A DNA stretch of 64,000 bases from Actinopolyspora halophila DSM 43834. Its GTDB lineage: Bacteria > Actinomycetota > Actinomycetes > Mycobacteriales > Pseudonocardiaceae. The position numbers and the translations under genes are program-made. Position 1 is the first letter of the stretch; each line of letters opens with the position of its first letter. This document shows, piece after piece, positions 16,624 to 24,768 of the stretch. The notes beneath the pieces are model-generated. The model did not search any database. It had not been told where the DNA came from and saw only the letters and a list, made by a program, of their open reading frames with translations. Location of the stretch: positions 2,707,276 to 2,771,275 of the forward strand of contig NZ_AQUI01000002.1 of assembly GCF_000371785.1 (NCBI RefSeq), in the 5' to 3' direction.

Positions 16624-17136
16624 ATGCGGATCGCAGCGGAACGAGGGGACATCACGGAACAGCACGTCGACGCGGTGGTCAACGCGGCGAACTCGACCCT
16701 GCTCGGCGGGGGTGGTGTCGACGGAGCGATTCACCGGAGTGGCGGACGGGAGATCCTCGACTCCTGCCGAGAGCTGCGTGCCGGTGACTACCCCGACGGG
16801 CTGCCGGTCGGCGCCGCGGTGGCCACCACGGCAGGCCGCCTACCGGCCCACTGGGTGATTCACACGGTCGGACCGGTGTACTCCTCCGCCGAGGACCGCT
16901 CGAACTCGCTGGCTTCGTGCCACGGCGAGGCCCTGCGCGTGGCCGACTCCCTCGGCGCACGGAGCGTGGCTTTTCCGGCGATCTCCACCGGGGTGTACGG
17001 CTACCCCGTGGAGGAGGCCGCCGAGATCGCCGTACGCACCGTCCGCACCGCCGACTCGGCGGTGGAGACCGTCCGCTTCGTGTTGTTCGACGAACGAACC
17101 CGGGAACTCTTCGCTGCCGAGATCGGGCAGGACTGA
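16624..17136 (+). CDS. Macro-domain O-acetyl-ADP-ribose deacetylase
   Basis: 170 residues, a single macro domain. ERGDITEQHVDAVVNAANSTLLGGGGVDGAIH is the ADP-ribose-binding start (Asp and Asn-Ala-Ala-Asn), and SVAFPAISTGVYGYP is the phosphate loop; length and motifs match the YmdB type. It hydrolyses O-acetyl-ADP-ribose or removes ADP-ribose from proteins. It can act on the product of the sirtuin encoded at 2929, though the two genes are not linked. Confidence 0.92.
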   Translation: MRIAAERGDITEQHVDAVVNAANSTLLGGGGVDGAIHRSGGREILDSCRELRAGDYPDGLPVGAAVATTAGRLPAHWVIHTVGPVYSSAEDRSNSLASCHGEALRVADSLGARSVAFPAISTGVYGYPVEEAAEIAVRTVRTADSAVETVRFVLFDERTRELFAAEIGQD

Positions 17137-17292
17137 ACCACCGCCGGAGATCTCCGGCGGGCACGATCGCGGTCCGATGTGGATCGGAACCGACACTCCG
17201 GCCCCGCTTCGGGGAACCGAGCGGAATCGGACCTTGCTCGGAAGAGCGACAAGACGTGCCGGGGCGAGGGGTGCCGAGCGTACCGGCCGAAT

Positions 17293-17325
17293 TCGACGTG
17301 AATCACATGTCGACGTAGGTCACAT
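17293..17325 (+). promoter_or_regulatory. Tandem direct-repeat operator candidate upstream of the SulP gene
   Basis: TCGACGT-NNN-TCACAT occurs at 17293-17308 and again at 17310-17325, all 13 fixed positions matching, with a 17-bp period. The pair lies 113-145 bases upstream of the SulP start in the only notably A/T-containing part of this interval. It looks like a binding site for a regulator that binds direct repeats. No regulator is identified. Confidence 0.5.
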
Positions 17326-17437
17326 TCCTCCCATCTTTGCCGTTACGTGAGGGTAGAGTTCGGTGTGCTCGCGTGAGCCCCGTTGGTGTGGCTCCGCTCG
17401 CACTCTTTTCCCCGATTCACGTCCCTGACGAAAGAAG

Positions 17438-18925
17438 ATGATGTCGCGACCCGTCTTGCCGCGTTTCCGTCCGCAGTGGCTCTCGCCTCGCGTGCTGCGC
17501 ACCGAAGTGCTCGGAGGCCTCGTCGTAGCGCTGGCCCTCATCCCCGAGGCCATCTCGTTCTCCATCATCGCCGGGGTGGACCCGCGGGTGGGGCTGTTCG
17601 CCTCGTTCACCATGGCCGTGACCATCTCGTTGGCGGGCGGGCGCCGCGCCATGATCTCGGCGGCCACCGGGGCGATCGCGCTGGTGGTGGCCCCGGTCGC
17701 CCGTGAGTACGGGGTGGACTACCTGGTCGCCACCGTGGTGCTGGGTGGAGTGATCCAGGCCCTGCTCGGTCTGGCGGGCGTCGCCCGGCTGATGCGCTTC
17801 CTGCCGCGCAGCGTGATGGTCGGCTTCGTCAACGCGCTGGCCATCCTGATCTTCACCGCCCAGCTGCCGTACCTGACCGACGTCCCCTGGAGCGTCTACG
17901 CGCTGGTCGTCGCCGGGCTGGCCGTCATGGTCGGACTGCCCCGCCTGACCACGGTGATTCCCGCCCCGCTGGTGGCCATCGTCACGCTGACCGCGGTCAC
18001 CGTGATCGCGGGCATCGCCGTGCCCACAGTGGGCGATCAGGGCGAACTGCCGCACACCCTGCCGACACCGGGTATCCCCGACATCGCGCCGACCTTCGAG
18101 ACGCTGCGGATCATCGGACCGTACGCGGTGGCCATGGCCCTGGTCGGGCTCATGGAGTCGTTGATGACCGCCAAGCTCGTCGACGACATCACCGACGAGC
18201 ACTCCAACAAGACCCGGGAATCCTGGGGACAGGGGCTGGCCAACGTCGTCACCGGCTTCTTCGGCGGCATGGGCGGCTGCGCCATGATCGGTCAGACCAT
18301 GATCAACGTGAAATCCAGCGGCGCCCGTACCCGCCTGTCCACCTTCCTGGCCGGGGTGTTCCTGCTGATTCTCGTCGTCGCGCTCGGCCCCGTGGTCGCG
18401 CTGATCCCCATGGCCGCACTGGTCGGAGTCATGATCATGGTCTCGGTCGGGACGTTCGACTGGCACAGCGTGCACCCCGCGACGCTGCGCAAGATGCCCA
18501 AGAGCGAGACGGCGGTCATGCTGGCCACCGTCGCGGTCACCGTGGCGACCCACAACCTGGCCATCGGCGTCGTCGTCGGCGTCGTGCTGGCCACCGTCCT
18601 GTTCGCACAGCGCGTCGCGCACCTCGTCTCCGTGGACAGCGTGCTCGACCCCGACGGCAGCACCAAGATCTACCGGGTGACCGGGCAGTTGTTCTTCGCC
18701 TCCAGCAACGACCTGGTGTTCCAGTTCGACTACGCGGGCGACCCCGCCAACGTGGTCATCGACCTGTCTGAGGCCCACGTCTGGGACGCCTCCACCGTCG
18801 CCTCCCTCGATGCCGTGGAAACCAAGTACCACCAACGCGGCATCGACGTCTCGATCACGGGCATGAACGAGTCCAGCAAACAACGGCACCAGGCGCTGGC
18901 CGGCCGGTTGGGCGCGGGTCACTGA
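17438..18925 (+). CDS. SulP-family anion transporter with C-terminal STAS domain
   Basis: 495 residues. The first 390 are hydrophobic with VALALIPEAISFSIIAGVDPRVGLFASF, the SulP signature region, and GFFGGMGGCAMIGQTMINVKSSG in the core. Residues from about 405 form a STAS domain (TGQLFFASSNDLV, VVIDLSEAHVWDASTVASLD). SulP proteins import sulfate, bicarbonate or dicarboxylates, usually with H+ or Na+. The gene stands alone behind a tandem repeat and ends at a strong hairpin. Confidence 0.93.
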   Translation: MMSRPVLPRFRPQWLSPRVLRTEVLGGLVVALALIPEAISFSIIAGVDPRVGLFASFTMAVTISLAGGRRAMISAATGAIALVVAPVAREYGVDYLVATVVLGGVIQALLGLAGVARLMRFLPRSVMVGFVNALAILIFTAQLPYLTDVPWSVYALVVAGLAVMVGLPRLTTVIPAPLVAIVTLTAVTVIAGIAVPTVGDQGELPHTLPTPGIPDIAPTFETLRIIGPYAVAMALVGLMESLMTAKLVDDITDEHSNKTRESWGQGLANVVTGFFGGMGGCAMIGQTMINVKSSGARTRLSTFLAGVFLLILVVALGPVVALIPMAALVGVMIMVSVGTFDWHSVHPATLRKMPKSETAVMLATVAVTVATHNLAIGVVVGVVLATVLFAQRVAHLVSVDSVLDPDGSTKIYRVTGQLFFASSNDLVFQFDYAGDPANVVIDLSEAHVWDASTVASLDAVETKYHQRGIDVSITGMNESSKQRHQALAGRLGAGH

Positions 18926-18948
18926 GCTCGTCCCGGAACGGGACCGTC

Positions 18949-18980
18949 GGTGTGGGTGGGACGTGCCGCCCACCCACACC
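18949..18980. terminator. Bidirectional terminator between SulP and MerR genes
   Basis: GGTGTGGGTGGG, 8-base loop, CCCACCCACACC: a perfect 12-bp stem located between convergent genes, 23 bases after the SulP stop codon and 29 bases beyond the MerR stop. Confidence 0.85.
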
Positions 18981-19009
18981 GCCAGGCGAACCGAACGGCA
19001 AACCTCCGG

Positions 19010-19378
19010 TCAGCCGAGTCGCCGCCGTAGTGTGGCGGCGAACTCCTCGGCGGTGCGCAGTCGGGAACGCAGCTTCTCGCACCGCTGCTGCACCTCGTCG
19101 TGCAGCTGCGCCAGCCTGTGACGCTGCTGGTGGGACAGCTCCCCGGCCGAAGCCTCGAGCAACTCCACCAGCTCGCGCATCTCCTCCAGCTGGAACCCCA
19201 GCGGCTTCATCCGCATGATCACCAGCAGCCGTTCGATGTCCGGCTCGGTGTACAACCGGAACCCGCCCTGGCTGCGCGCACTCGGCACCACCAGACCGAC
19301 CTCCTCGTAATACCGAATCGTGCGCAACGACAGGCCGGTGCGCTCGGCGACCTCACCGATCTGCACATGTCCGGACAC
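19010..19378 (-). CDS. MerR-family transcriptional regulator
   Basis: 122 residues. The N-terminal winged helix IGEVAERTGLSLRTIRYYEEVGLV is the classic MerR signature, followed by the wing GGFRLYTEPDIERLLVIMRM and a coiled-coil dimerisation helix (LVELLEASAGELSHQQRHRLAQL). There is no C-terminal Cys cluster, so it is not an obvious metal or redox sensor. GTG 19378 follows GGAAGGGG. It is divergent from the MBL-fold hydrolase gene and may control it or itself through the palindromes at 19569-19610. Confidence 0.88.
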   Translation of the reverse strand: MSGHVQIGEVAERTGLSLRTIRYYEEVGLVVPSARSQGGFRLYTEPDIERLLVIMRMKPLGFQLEEMRELVELLEASAGELSHQQRHRLAQLHDEVQQRCEKLRSRLRTAEEFAATLRRRLG

Positions 19379-19568
19379 AGCCGCGCCCCTTCCCTGTCCA
19401 CCGGGTACCGTGTCGACCCGCCCCACGGGGCTCGGTGCCGACCATTGATTGTCGCCTCAGGGTATTCGTGGTGTTCGCAGGGCCTTCGAAAACGGGCGGA
19501 CGCCCGGGCCTCCTTCCGGGACGCCGCCCGCCCCGCTTCCCCGCGCGGGCAGGACCGAACGCGGTGAC

Positions 19569-19610
19569 GTGCGTCGCACGACGTCGATCATATACCGACC
19601 GTGTGGTATG
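19569..19610. promoter_or_regulatory. Cluster of palindromes upstream of the MBL-fold gene
   Basis: Three symmetric elements are packed together: GTGCG-T-CGCAC (19569-19579), CGACGTCG (19579-19586), and TATACCGACC/GTGTGGTATG (19591-19610), whose outer ATACC/GGTAT arms are 8 bases apart. The last resembles TetR-type operators. They lie in the divergent MerR/MBL interval, 35-76 bases before the MBL start. Confidence 0.4.
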
Positions 19611-19644
19611 CCTGCCGTTCACCGCTCGCGTCGTGGAGGTGACC

Positions 19645-20667
19645 GTGTCGAGTACGGGATGGACGGAACCGGGAGCGCACGAAGTCGCGCCGGGAGTGCA
19701 CCGGATACCGCTTCCGATGCCCGGTGACGGTTTACGCGCGGTCAATGTGTACGCGATCCGCAACGCCTCCTCCATAACGCTGATCGACGGTGGCTGGGCC
19801 CTCGACGAGTCAAGGGAACGGCTGGCCGAGGCGCTGGACAGTTTGGGAGCCGGACTCGGCGACATAGACCGCGTGCTCGTCACCCACGTGCACCGGGACC
19901 ACTACACCCAGGCCGTCGCGCTACGTGAGGAAGTCGGCTGCCGGGTTTCCCTCGGAACCGGGGAACACCCCAATCTGCTGTGCCTCACAGCACCCGACAG
20001 CGTCCCGATGGGAAAGCAGCGCGCGGAACTGGCCGAGTGCGGGGCCGAGCCGGTACTGCGGGCGCTGAACGCCGAGCTCGCCCGGCAGTCGCCGCCCCAA
20101 GAACAACACTGGCAGCCCCCCGACGAGTGGCTCACCGAACACGGCGGGGTCGAGCTGGCCGATCGCACTCTCCGGGTGGTGCGCACCCCCGGGCACACGC
20201 GGGGTCACGTGGTGTTCCTCGACGAGACCAACGGACTGATGTTCACCGGGGACCACGTGTTGCCGAGCATCACGCCGTCCGTCGGCCTCGAACAGGCCCC
20301 CGGCGAGCTCCCGTTGCGGGACTACCTCGAATCACTACGCACGATCCGCGCGTTTCCGGACGCCCGGATGCTGCCCGCACACGGCCCCGTCCGGGACGGT
20401 GTTCACTCCCGAGTGGACGAACTGCTCGCCCACCACGAGCACAGGCTCGACACCATGGCCACGACCGTGACCCGGGGAGCGGACACGGCCTACGAAGCCG
20501 CCCGTGCCCTGACCTGGACCCGGCGTGAACGCGTCCTCGACGAACTCGACCCCTTCAACCGGACGCTGGCGGTACTGGAGACCTCGGCCCACCTCGAACT
20601 GTTGGTCCACCGGCGACGGCTGACCAGTGAGCGAGTCGAGGGGGTCCTGCACTACACCACGAGCTGA
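19645..20667 (+). CDS. MBL-fold metallo-hydrolase
   Basis: 340 residues. THVHRDHYTQ is the HxHxDH zinc motif, PGHTRGHVVF holds the third metal His, TGDHVLPSITP the bridging Asp, and PAHGPVRDG the last His. A roughly 70-residue C-terminal winged-helix-like segment (HHEHRLDTM to VLHYTTS) follows, as in LACTB2-type hydrolases. Substrate is unknown; relatives act on thioesters, lactones or RNA. GTG 19645 lies 5 bases after GGAGG, which decides the start over several upstream in-frame codons. Confidence 0.85.
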   Translation: MSSTGWTEPGAHEVAPGVHRIPLPMPGDGLRAVNVYAIRNASSITLIDGGWALDESRERLAEALDSLGAGLGDIDRVLVTHVHRDHYTQAVALREEVGCRVSLGTGEHPNLLCLTAPDSVPMGKQRAELAECGAEPVLRALNAELARQSPPQEQHWQPPDEWLTEHGGVELADRTLRVVRTPGHTRGHVVFLDETNGLMFTGDHVLPSITPSVGLEQAPGELPLRDYLESLRTIRAFPDARMLPAHGPVRDGVHSRVDELLAHHEHRLDTMATTVTRGADTAYEAARALTWTRRERVLDELDPFNRTLAVLETSAHLELLVHRRRLTSERVEGVLHYTTS

Positions 20668-20697
20668 GCGGCACCGCGCTGCCCGCCCGGAGGCGAT

Positions 20698-21798
20698 TCA
20701 CGAGGGGCGCACGGCGTCCCCTCCCACCGGGGTCTCGGACGCGCGGCGTCCACGCACCACAGCGCCGATCAGCGCCACGACGGCCCCTCCCAGCGCGTAG
20801 GCGGCGATGACCAGCACGTCGACGGTGATGCCGTGCGCTCCGAAGTAGACGATGTTGCGGACCGCCTCGGTGCCGGCTCCGTTCGGCAGCGCCGCGCTGA
20901 TCGCACGCCAGAATCCCGGAAGCAGCTCCGGCGCGTAGGCGCCCCCGGCACTGGGGTTGCCGAGCACGACGAAGAGCAGCACCGTCAGTCCTATACCCAG
21001 CACCCCGAAAAGCACCTGGAAGGCCATCGTCACCGTGGCGGCCGCGAGAACCAGCAACGCACCGAGCCACCACAGTTCGAGCAGGTGCCCGGTCAGCGCC
21101 CCCAGCAACGGGCCGACCACGGCCGCACCGCCCACGCCCGAGACGATCGCGTACACCAGCACGGACACGAGCCGGATCACCGCGCGCCCCGGATTCGCCG
21201 GACGAGCACCGCGGGAGACCCCCAGCAACGACGCCACCAGGTAACCGCCGACGGTCCACCCGACAACCAGGTAGAAACCGGTCAGTCCGCGGGAGTCGCC
21301 CTCCTGGACGGGAACCACGTCTTCGACGGCCAGACCCCGTTGCCTGCTCGCCTGGACCTGGCGCAGAGCCTCCTCGATCGCGCCCGCCTTCGCCGAGCCA
21401 CCTGCCGTGGCCACCAGCAACCGGTCCCGCTGCTCGGCGGGGCGCAGCACGAACACGGCCGCGGTCCTGCCTTCGGTGAGTTCCGTGCGCGCCGCGGACT
21501 CGCTGCGCGCCGCCCCCGCGCGCAGCGGCCGATCGGGGAGGTCGTCGAGCCTGTCGGCCATGCGTTCCGCCGCCCCCTGCGGGCCGACCACGCGTACCGG
21601 CAACCGGTGCGGGGACGGGTCGTGGAAGGCGCCCACGTAGGACAGGATGAATCCCAGCTGCAGCAGCAGCACGCCGATGATCAACAGGAACGTGCGGATC
21701 GAGACCGCATCCCGCACTTCGGCGAGCAACCGCCCCGTTCCACCGGAGCGCCCCTCGACATCACCGTGTTGTCCGCGTTCCTCCTCCGGTTCGCTCAC
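20698..21798 (-). CDS. YhgE/Pip or DUF3533-like membrane protein
   Basis: 366 residues. One helix near residue 35-55 (FLLIIGVLLLQLGFILSY), a soluble extracytoplasmic region of about 130 residues, then five to six helices. The segment NPSAGGAYAPELLPGFWRAISAALPNGAGTEAVRN is characteristic of the ABC-2-like permease half of YhgE/Pip and DUF3533 proteins. Function is poorly known; relatives take part in toxin secretion, phage entry or drug export. GTG 21798 follows GGAGGTG; an upstream TTG at 21840 lacks a ribosome site. Confidence 0.7.
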   Translation of the reverse strand: MSEPEEERGQHGDVEGRSGGTGRLLAEVRDAVSIRTFLLIIGVLLLQLGFILSYVGAFHDPSPHRLPVRVVGPQGAAERMADRLDDLPDRPLRAGAARSESAARTELTEGRTAAVFVLRPAEQRDRLLVATAGGSAKAGAIEEALRQVQASRQRGLAVEDVVPVQEGDSRGLTGFYLVVGWTVGGYLVASLLGVSRGARPANPGRAVIRLVSVLVYAIVSGVGGAAVVGPLLGALTGHLLELWWLGALLVLAAATVTMAFQVLFGVLGIGLTVLLFVVLGNPSAGGAYAPELLPGFWRAISAALPNGAGTEAVRNIVYFGAHGITVDVLVIAAYALGGAVVALIGAVVRGRRASETPVGGDAVRPS

Positions 21799-21840
21799 GA
21801 GCGTGGCACCTCCAGCGAGATCGCGGGCAGCTGTCGTCAA

Positions 21841-22097
21841 TCACTGTGCACGATCCACCGGCATCCGGCTGTTTGATCTTTCCGCCCACGGTTGCTGCAT
21901 CCGAGCGAGTAGGTGTGTAGGATGGAACTTGGTCGTTTTTCTGGAGTCGTGTTCGCGCACGCTCGCAGATAGTTGGTGCGGGCGAGCCGCTGTCTTTGGT
22001 GTAGCTGGAGTAGGCGCCGTCTGAGATCCGCGACCAAGGGTGACCGTGCAAGGACCGGTCACCGGTGACCTAAATCAGCTCTCGTGAGGAGACAGCC
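21841..22097 (+). promoter_or_regulatory. Upstream and probable long leader of the cold-shock gene
   Basis: This interval contains no coding sequence and is less GC-rich than average, with T-rich tracts (GGTCGTTTTTCTGG near 21930). The cold-shock gene starts at 22098 behind GAGGAGA. Long structured leaders are known for csp genes; this one is compatible with that, but no cold-box motif is recognised. Confidence 0.3.
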
Positions 22098-22301
22098 ATG
22101 CCGCAGGGCACAGTTAAGTGGTTCAGTTCGGAAAAGGGCTTCGGCTTCATCGCCCCGGACGACGGCGGTCCGGACGTCTTCGTCCACTACTCGGCGATCG
22201 ACGCCCCCGGCTTCCGTACGCTGGACGAGGCCCAGCAGGTTGAGTACACGGTCAGCCAGGGCTCCAAGGGCCCGCAGGCCGACACCGTGCGTGCGCTCTG
22301 A
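22098..22301 (+). CDS. Cold-shock protein (CspA family)
   Basis: 67 residues, one cold-shock domain. [21 protein letters not shown] contains RNP1 (KGFGFI), and DVFVHYSAI is RNP2. Binds single-stranded RNA and DNA as a chaperone. ATG is preceded by GAGGAGA. A perfect terminator hairpin follows 26 bases after the stop. Confidence 0.97.
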   Translation: MPQGTVKWFSSEKGFGFIAPDDGGPDVFVHYSAIDAPGFRTLDEAQQVEYTVSQGSKGPQADTVRAL

Positions 22302-22327
22302 GGCGATTCGCCTGTCGAGTGTGATAC

Positions 22328-22358
22328 GCGGTGGCCGCTCCTCGTGAGCGGCCACCGC
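22328..22358 (+). terminator. Terminator of the cold-shock gene
   Basis: GCGGTGGCCGCTC, 5-base loop CTCGT, GAGCGGCCACCGC: a perfect 13-bp stem followed by TTTCGT. Confidence 0.92.
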
Positions 22359-22505
22359 TTTCGTCTCCACCCCCTGTTCCTCCCCACGCCTTGCCGCCGT
22401 TCCCCCGAACGGAGCCTGGACGGGGGAAACTCACATCGTCGACTCGGCGAAATGTGACGGGGATCGCGGCGCGTCCCGACGCTGTCGGGTAGACGTGGGC
22501 AACCG

Positions 22506-23255
22506 ATGCCCGTTTCAACACCGCGGACGCGTTCCTCCGAACGGGAGCCGTTCGACGAAACCGAATACCCTGAGGCCCCCTACCCCGGAGCCAGACCGGA
22601 CTGCTCCTTCGTGCACGTCGACGGAACCGGCTACCCGCTCCTGCCGGACGAAACCGCCCCCTCCGGATGGCGGGTACGAACCGGGACGGGGGCACACCCC
22701 TGCCTCGACCACTGGCTCGCTGAACAAGGAGCCGCCCCGCTCGACCGACGGCGCCCGGTGCTCGCCTACGGTTCGAACGCCTGCCCCGAGAAGATCGGCT
22801 GGTTACGCACCAGTCTCGGCCTGACGGGTCCTGCCGTCGTCCTCCGCGCGCACTGCACGGACCTCTCCGCCGTATGGTCGTCCGGACTGCGCCCCCGCGA
22901 CGGGCAGCGTCCCGCCGTGCTCGCCGCGGCGCCCGGAGTGACCGAACAGCACGCCGTCTGGTACGCCACCCCTGAGCAACGACGTGTGCTGGATCGCTGC
23001 GAGGGCCGCGGTAAACGCTACCGCCTCGTACGGCTGCACGACTCCCGCAACGTCCGACTGGACGACGGCACCGCACCGCGACGGTTGCTCGCCTACACCG
23101 CCGCCGGACACGAGCTGGCTCCGTTGCTCGTCGGCGGCGAGCCGATCCGCTGCACCGAGCTAGACCAGCGGGGAGCGCTCGCGTTGAGCGGTGATCCCGC
23201 CACGACCGACGGGCTCTCCTGCACCGAGATCGTGGGGGAACCGGGCTCGCCGTAA
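22506..23255 (+). CDS. Gamma-glutamylcyclotransferase-like protein
   Basis: 249 residues, function not established. The segment VLAYGSNACPEKI resembles the YGSN glycine loop of the gamma-glutamylcyclotransferase/AIG2 fold, and VWYATPEQRRVLDRCEGRGKRYRLVRL resembles the region that follows it (Glu near CEG could be the acid). An N-terminal extension of about 80 residues precedes the fold. It stands alone between the cold-shock gene and serA. ATG 22506 has only a weak ribosome site, so the start is uncertain. Confidence 0.55.
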   Translation: MPVSTPRTRSSEREPFDETEYPEAPYPGARPDCSFVHVDGTGYPLLPDETAPSGWRVRTGTGAHPCLDHWLAEQGAAPLDRRRPVLAYGSNACPEKIGWLRTSLGLTGPAVVLRAHCTDLSAVWSSGLRPRDGQRPAVLAAAPGVTEQHAVWYATPEQRRVLDRCEGRGKRYRLVRLHDSRNVRLDDGTAPRRLLAYTAAGHELAPLLVGGEPIRCTELDQRGALALSGDPATTDGLSCTEIVGEPGSP

Positions 23256-23742
23256 TCGGCGGCCCCACCACACCACCGTTCCGGAAGACCCGGGTACTGC
23301 TCCGCCGAGGTGCTCCCGCGCTCGGTCTCCCTCGCGGCGGCTCCCCTCGCCGTCCGTTCACTGCGCCCGCGTGGTCCCATCGACGATTCCCCGGGAACGC
23401 TTCCCGACAGCGGGAGTCGTCCCCACCGGAGGCCACCTGTCCCCGGAAGAGGACAAGTCTCCGCGACTCTCCACCTCGGAAGAAGGGCGCGTTCCTCCGA
23501 TGACTCTCCCGAAGGCCGGGTGATGTTCATGCGGTCGAGCGAGTTCGGGCCCCGAGTCGGGGGGCGGGTGTTGACGTTCCCCGACAGCACATCCAACATT
23601 GCGTTATAAGCAATACTGTGCGTAATAAGCAACATTATCGTCGTGGCTCGCGCACCCGCCGGGGCCGGAGTACCGAATCGCTCGTCAGGGTACTCCGACG
23701 GAAACACTCGGGAGACTCCGCCGATTCGCAAGGGAGCAGCCG
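23256..23742 (+). promoter_or_regulatory. Gene-free stretch with serA operator candidates
   Basis: No gene is apparent. The 3' part is an A/T-rich island (about 23590-23640) unlike the surrounding DNA, carrying ATTGC-GTTATAA-GCAAT (23598-23614) and two near-identical 13-mers (see separate entry), 110-145 bases before serA. Confidence 0.5.
23601..23632 (+). promoter_or_regulatory. Tandem operator candidate GCGTWATAAGCAA upstream of serA
   Basis: GCGTTATAAGCAA (23601-23613) and GCGTAATAAGCAA (23620-23632) differ at one position and repeat with a 19-bp period, about two helical turns. The first copy is also the core of the inverted repeat ATTGC-N7-GCAAT. This is the arrangement of two dimer sites bound on one DNA face. 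Confidence 0.55.
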
Positions 23743-24768
23743 ATGAGGATTCTTGTCGCGGACACCTTCCCCGCAGCCTCCCTGACCGAGCTCACCGAGC
23801 TGGGAAACGAGTGTTCCTACCGACCGGACACCGGTTCCGAACAACTTTCCGAAGCGCTGTCCGGGTGTGAGGTTCTCGTCGTACGTAGCACCAGGGTGCC
23901 CGCTGCCGTGCTGGACAACGCCGACGCGCTGCGTCTGGTGATCCGCGCGGGATCCGGCACGAACACGATCGACCGCGCCGCGGCCTCCCGGAACGGTGTC
24001 CACGTCTGCAACGTTCCCGGCCGGAACGCGACAGCCGTGGCCGAGCTCGCGTTCGCCCTGCTGCTGGCCCTGGACCGGCACATCGCCGACAACGTCGCCG
24101 ACCTGCGTGCGGGACGCTGGGACAAGCGCCGCTACTCCCGGGCACGCGGAATTCACGGACGCAGGGTCGGAGTGCTCGGACTCGGCGGGATCGGTCTGGA
24201 GTTCGCCGCACGAGCCGCGGCCTTCGGCACGCACGTTCACGCGATCGACAACCCCGAGCGCGGACAGCCGGAAAGCGACCGGGCCAACGCCATCGGGGTC
24301 GAGTTCGTCCGCAACCTCGACGAGCTCGCCCGCACCTGCGACGTGCTCTCCCTGCACCTTCCGCTCACCGAAACCACGCGGAACCTGGTAGACCGCGATC
24401 TGCTCGCCCAGGTGCCTCCGGGAACGATCATCCTGAACACCTCCCGCGGGGAGCTCGTCGACGAGGACGCGCTGATCGAGGCGATGGAAACCAAAGGGGT
24501 GCGGGCCGGCATCGACGTGTTCACCGCCGAACCGGAAGACTCCGCGGGCAGCATCGACTCCCCCCTGGCCGGGCACCCCAACGTGTACGGGACCCACCAC
24601 ATCGGCGCCTCGACCGAGCAGGCACAGCAGGCCGTGGCCTCCGAGGTCGTGCGCATGGTCGACGCCTTCGGCACCGGAGCGGTGCTGCACTGCGTCAACG
24701 AGGACACCCTGCGGACGGAACAACCAGCGCGGGTCACCACGCCGGCGCCTTCCGGCGGTGCCTCATGA
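23743..24768 (+). CDS. serA: D-3-phosphoglycerate dehydrogenase-like 2-hydroxyacid dehydrogenase
   Basis: 341 residues. Catalytic-domain start ILVADTFP, LVIRAGSGTNTID, then the NAD domain VGVLGLGGIGLEFAARAAAFG, the Arg region LNTSRGELVDEDAL, Glu in GIDVFTAEPE, and the catalytic His in THHIGASTEQAQ. It oxidises 3-phosphoglycerate to 3-phosphohydroxypyruvate, the first step of serine synthesis. It lacks the ~200-residue ASB/ACT extension of the main mycobacterial SerA, so it is probably a paralogue not feedback-controlled by serine. ATG follows AAGGGAG and the 3' end overlaps the DUF1015 gene as ATGA. Confidence 0.82.
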   Translation: MRILVADTFPAASLTELTELGNECSYRPDTGSEQLSEALSGCEVLVVRSTRVPAAVLDNADALRLVIRAGSGTNTIDRAAASRNGVHVCNVPGRNATAVAELAFALLLALDRHIADNVADLRAGRWDKRRYSRARGIHGRRVGVLGLGGIGLEFAARAAAFGTHVHAIDNPERGQPESDRANAIGVEFVRNLDELARTCDVLSLHLPLTETTRNLVDRDLLAQVPPGTIILNTSRGELVDEDALIEAMETKGVRAGIDVFTAEPEDSAGSIDSPLAGHPNVYGTHHIGASTEQAQQAVASEVVRMVDAFGTGAVLHCVNEDTLRTEQPARVTTPAPSGGAS

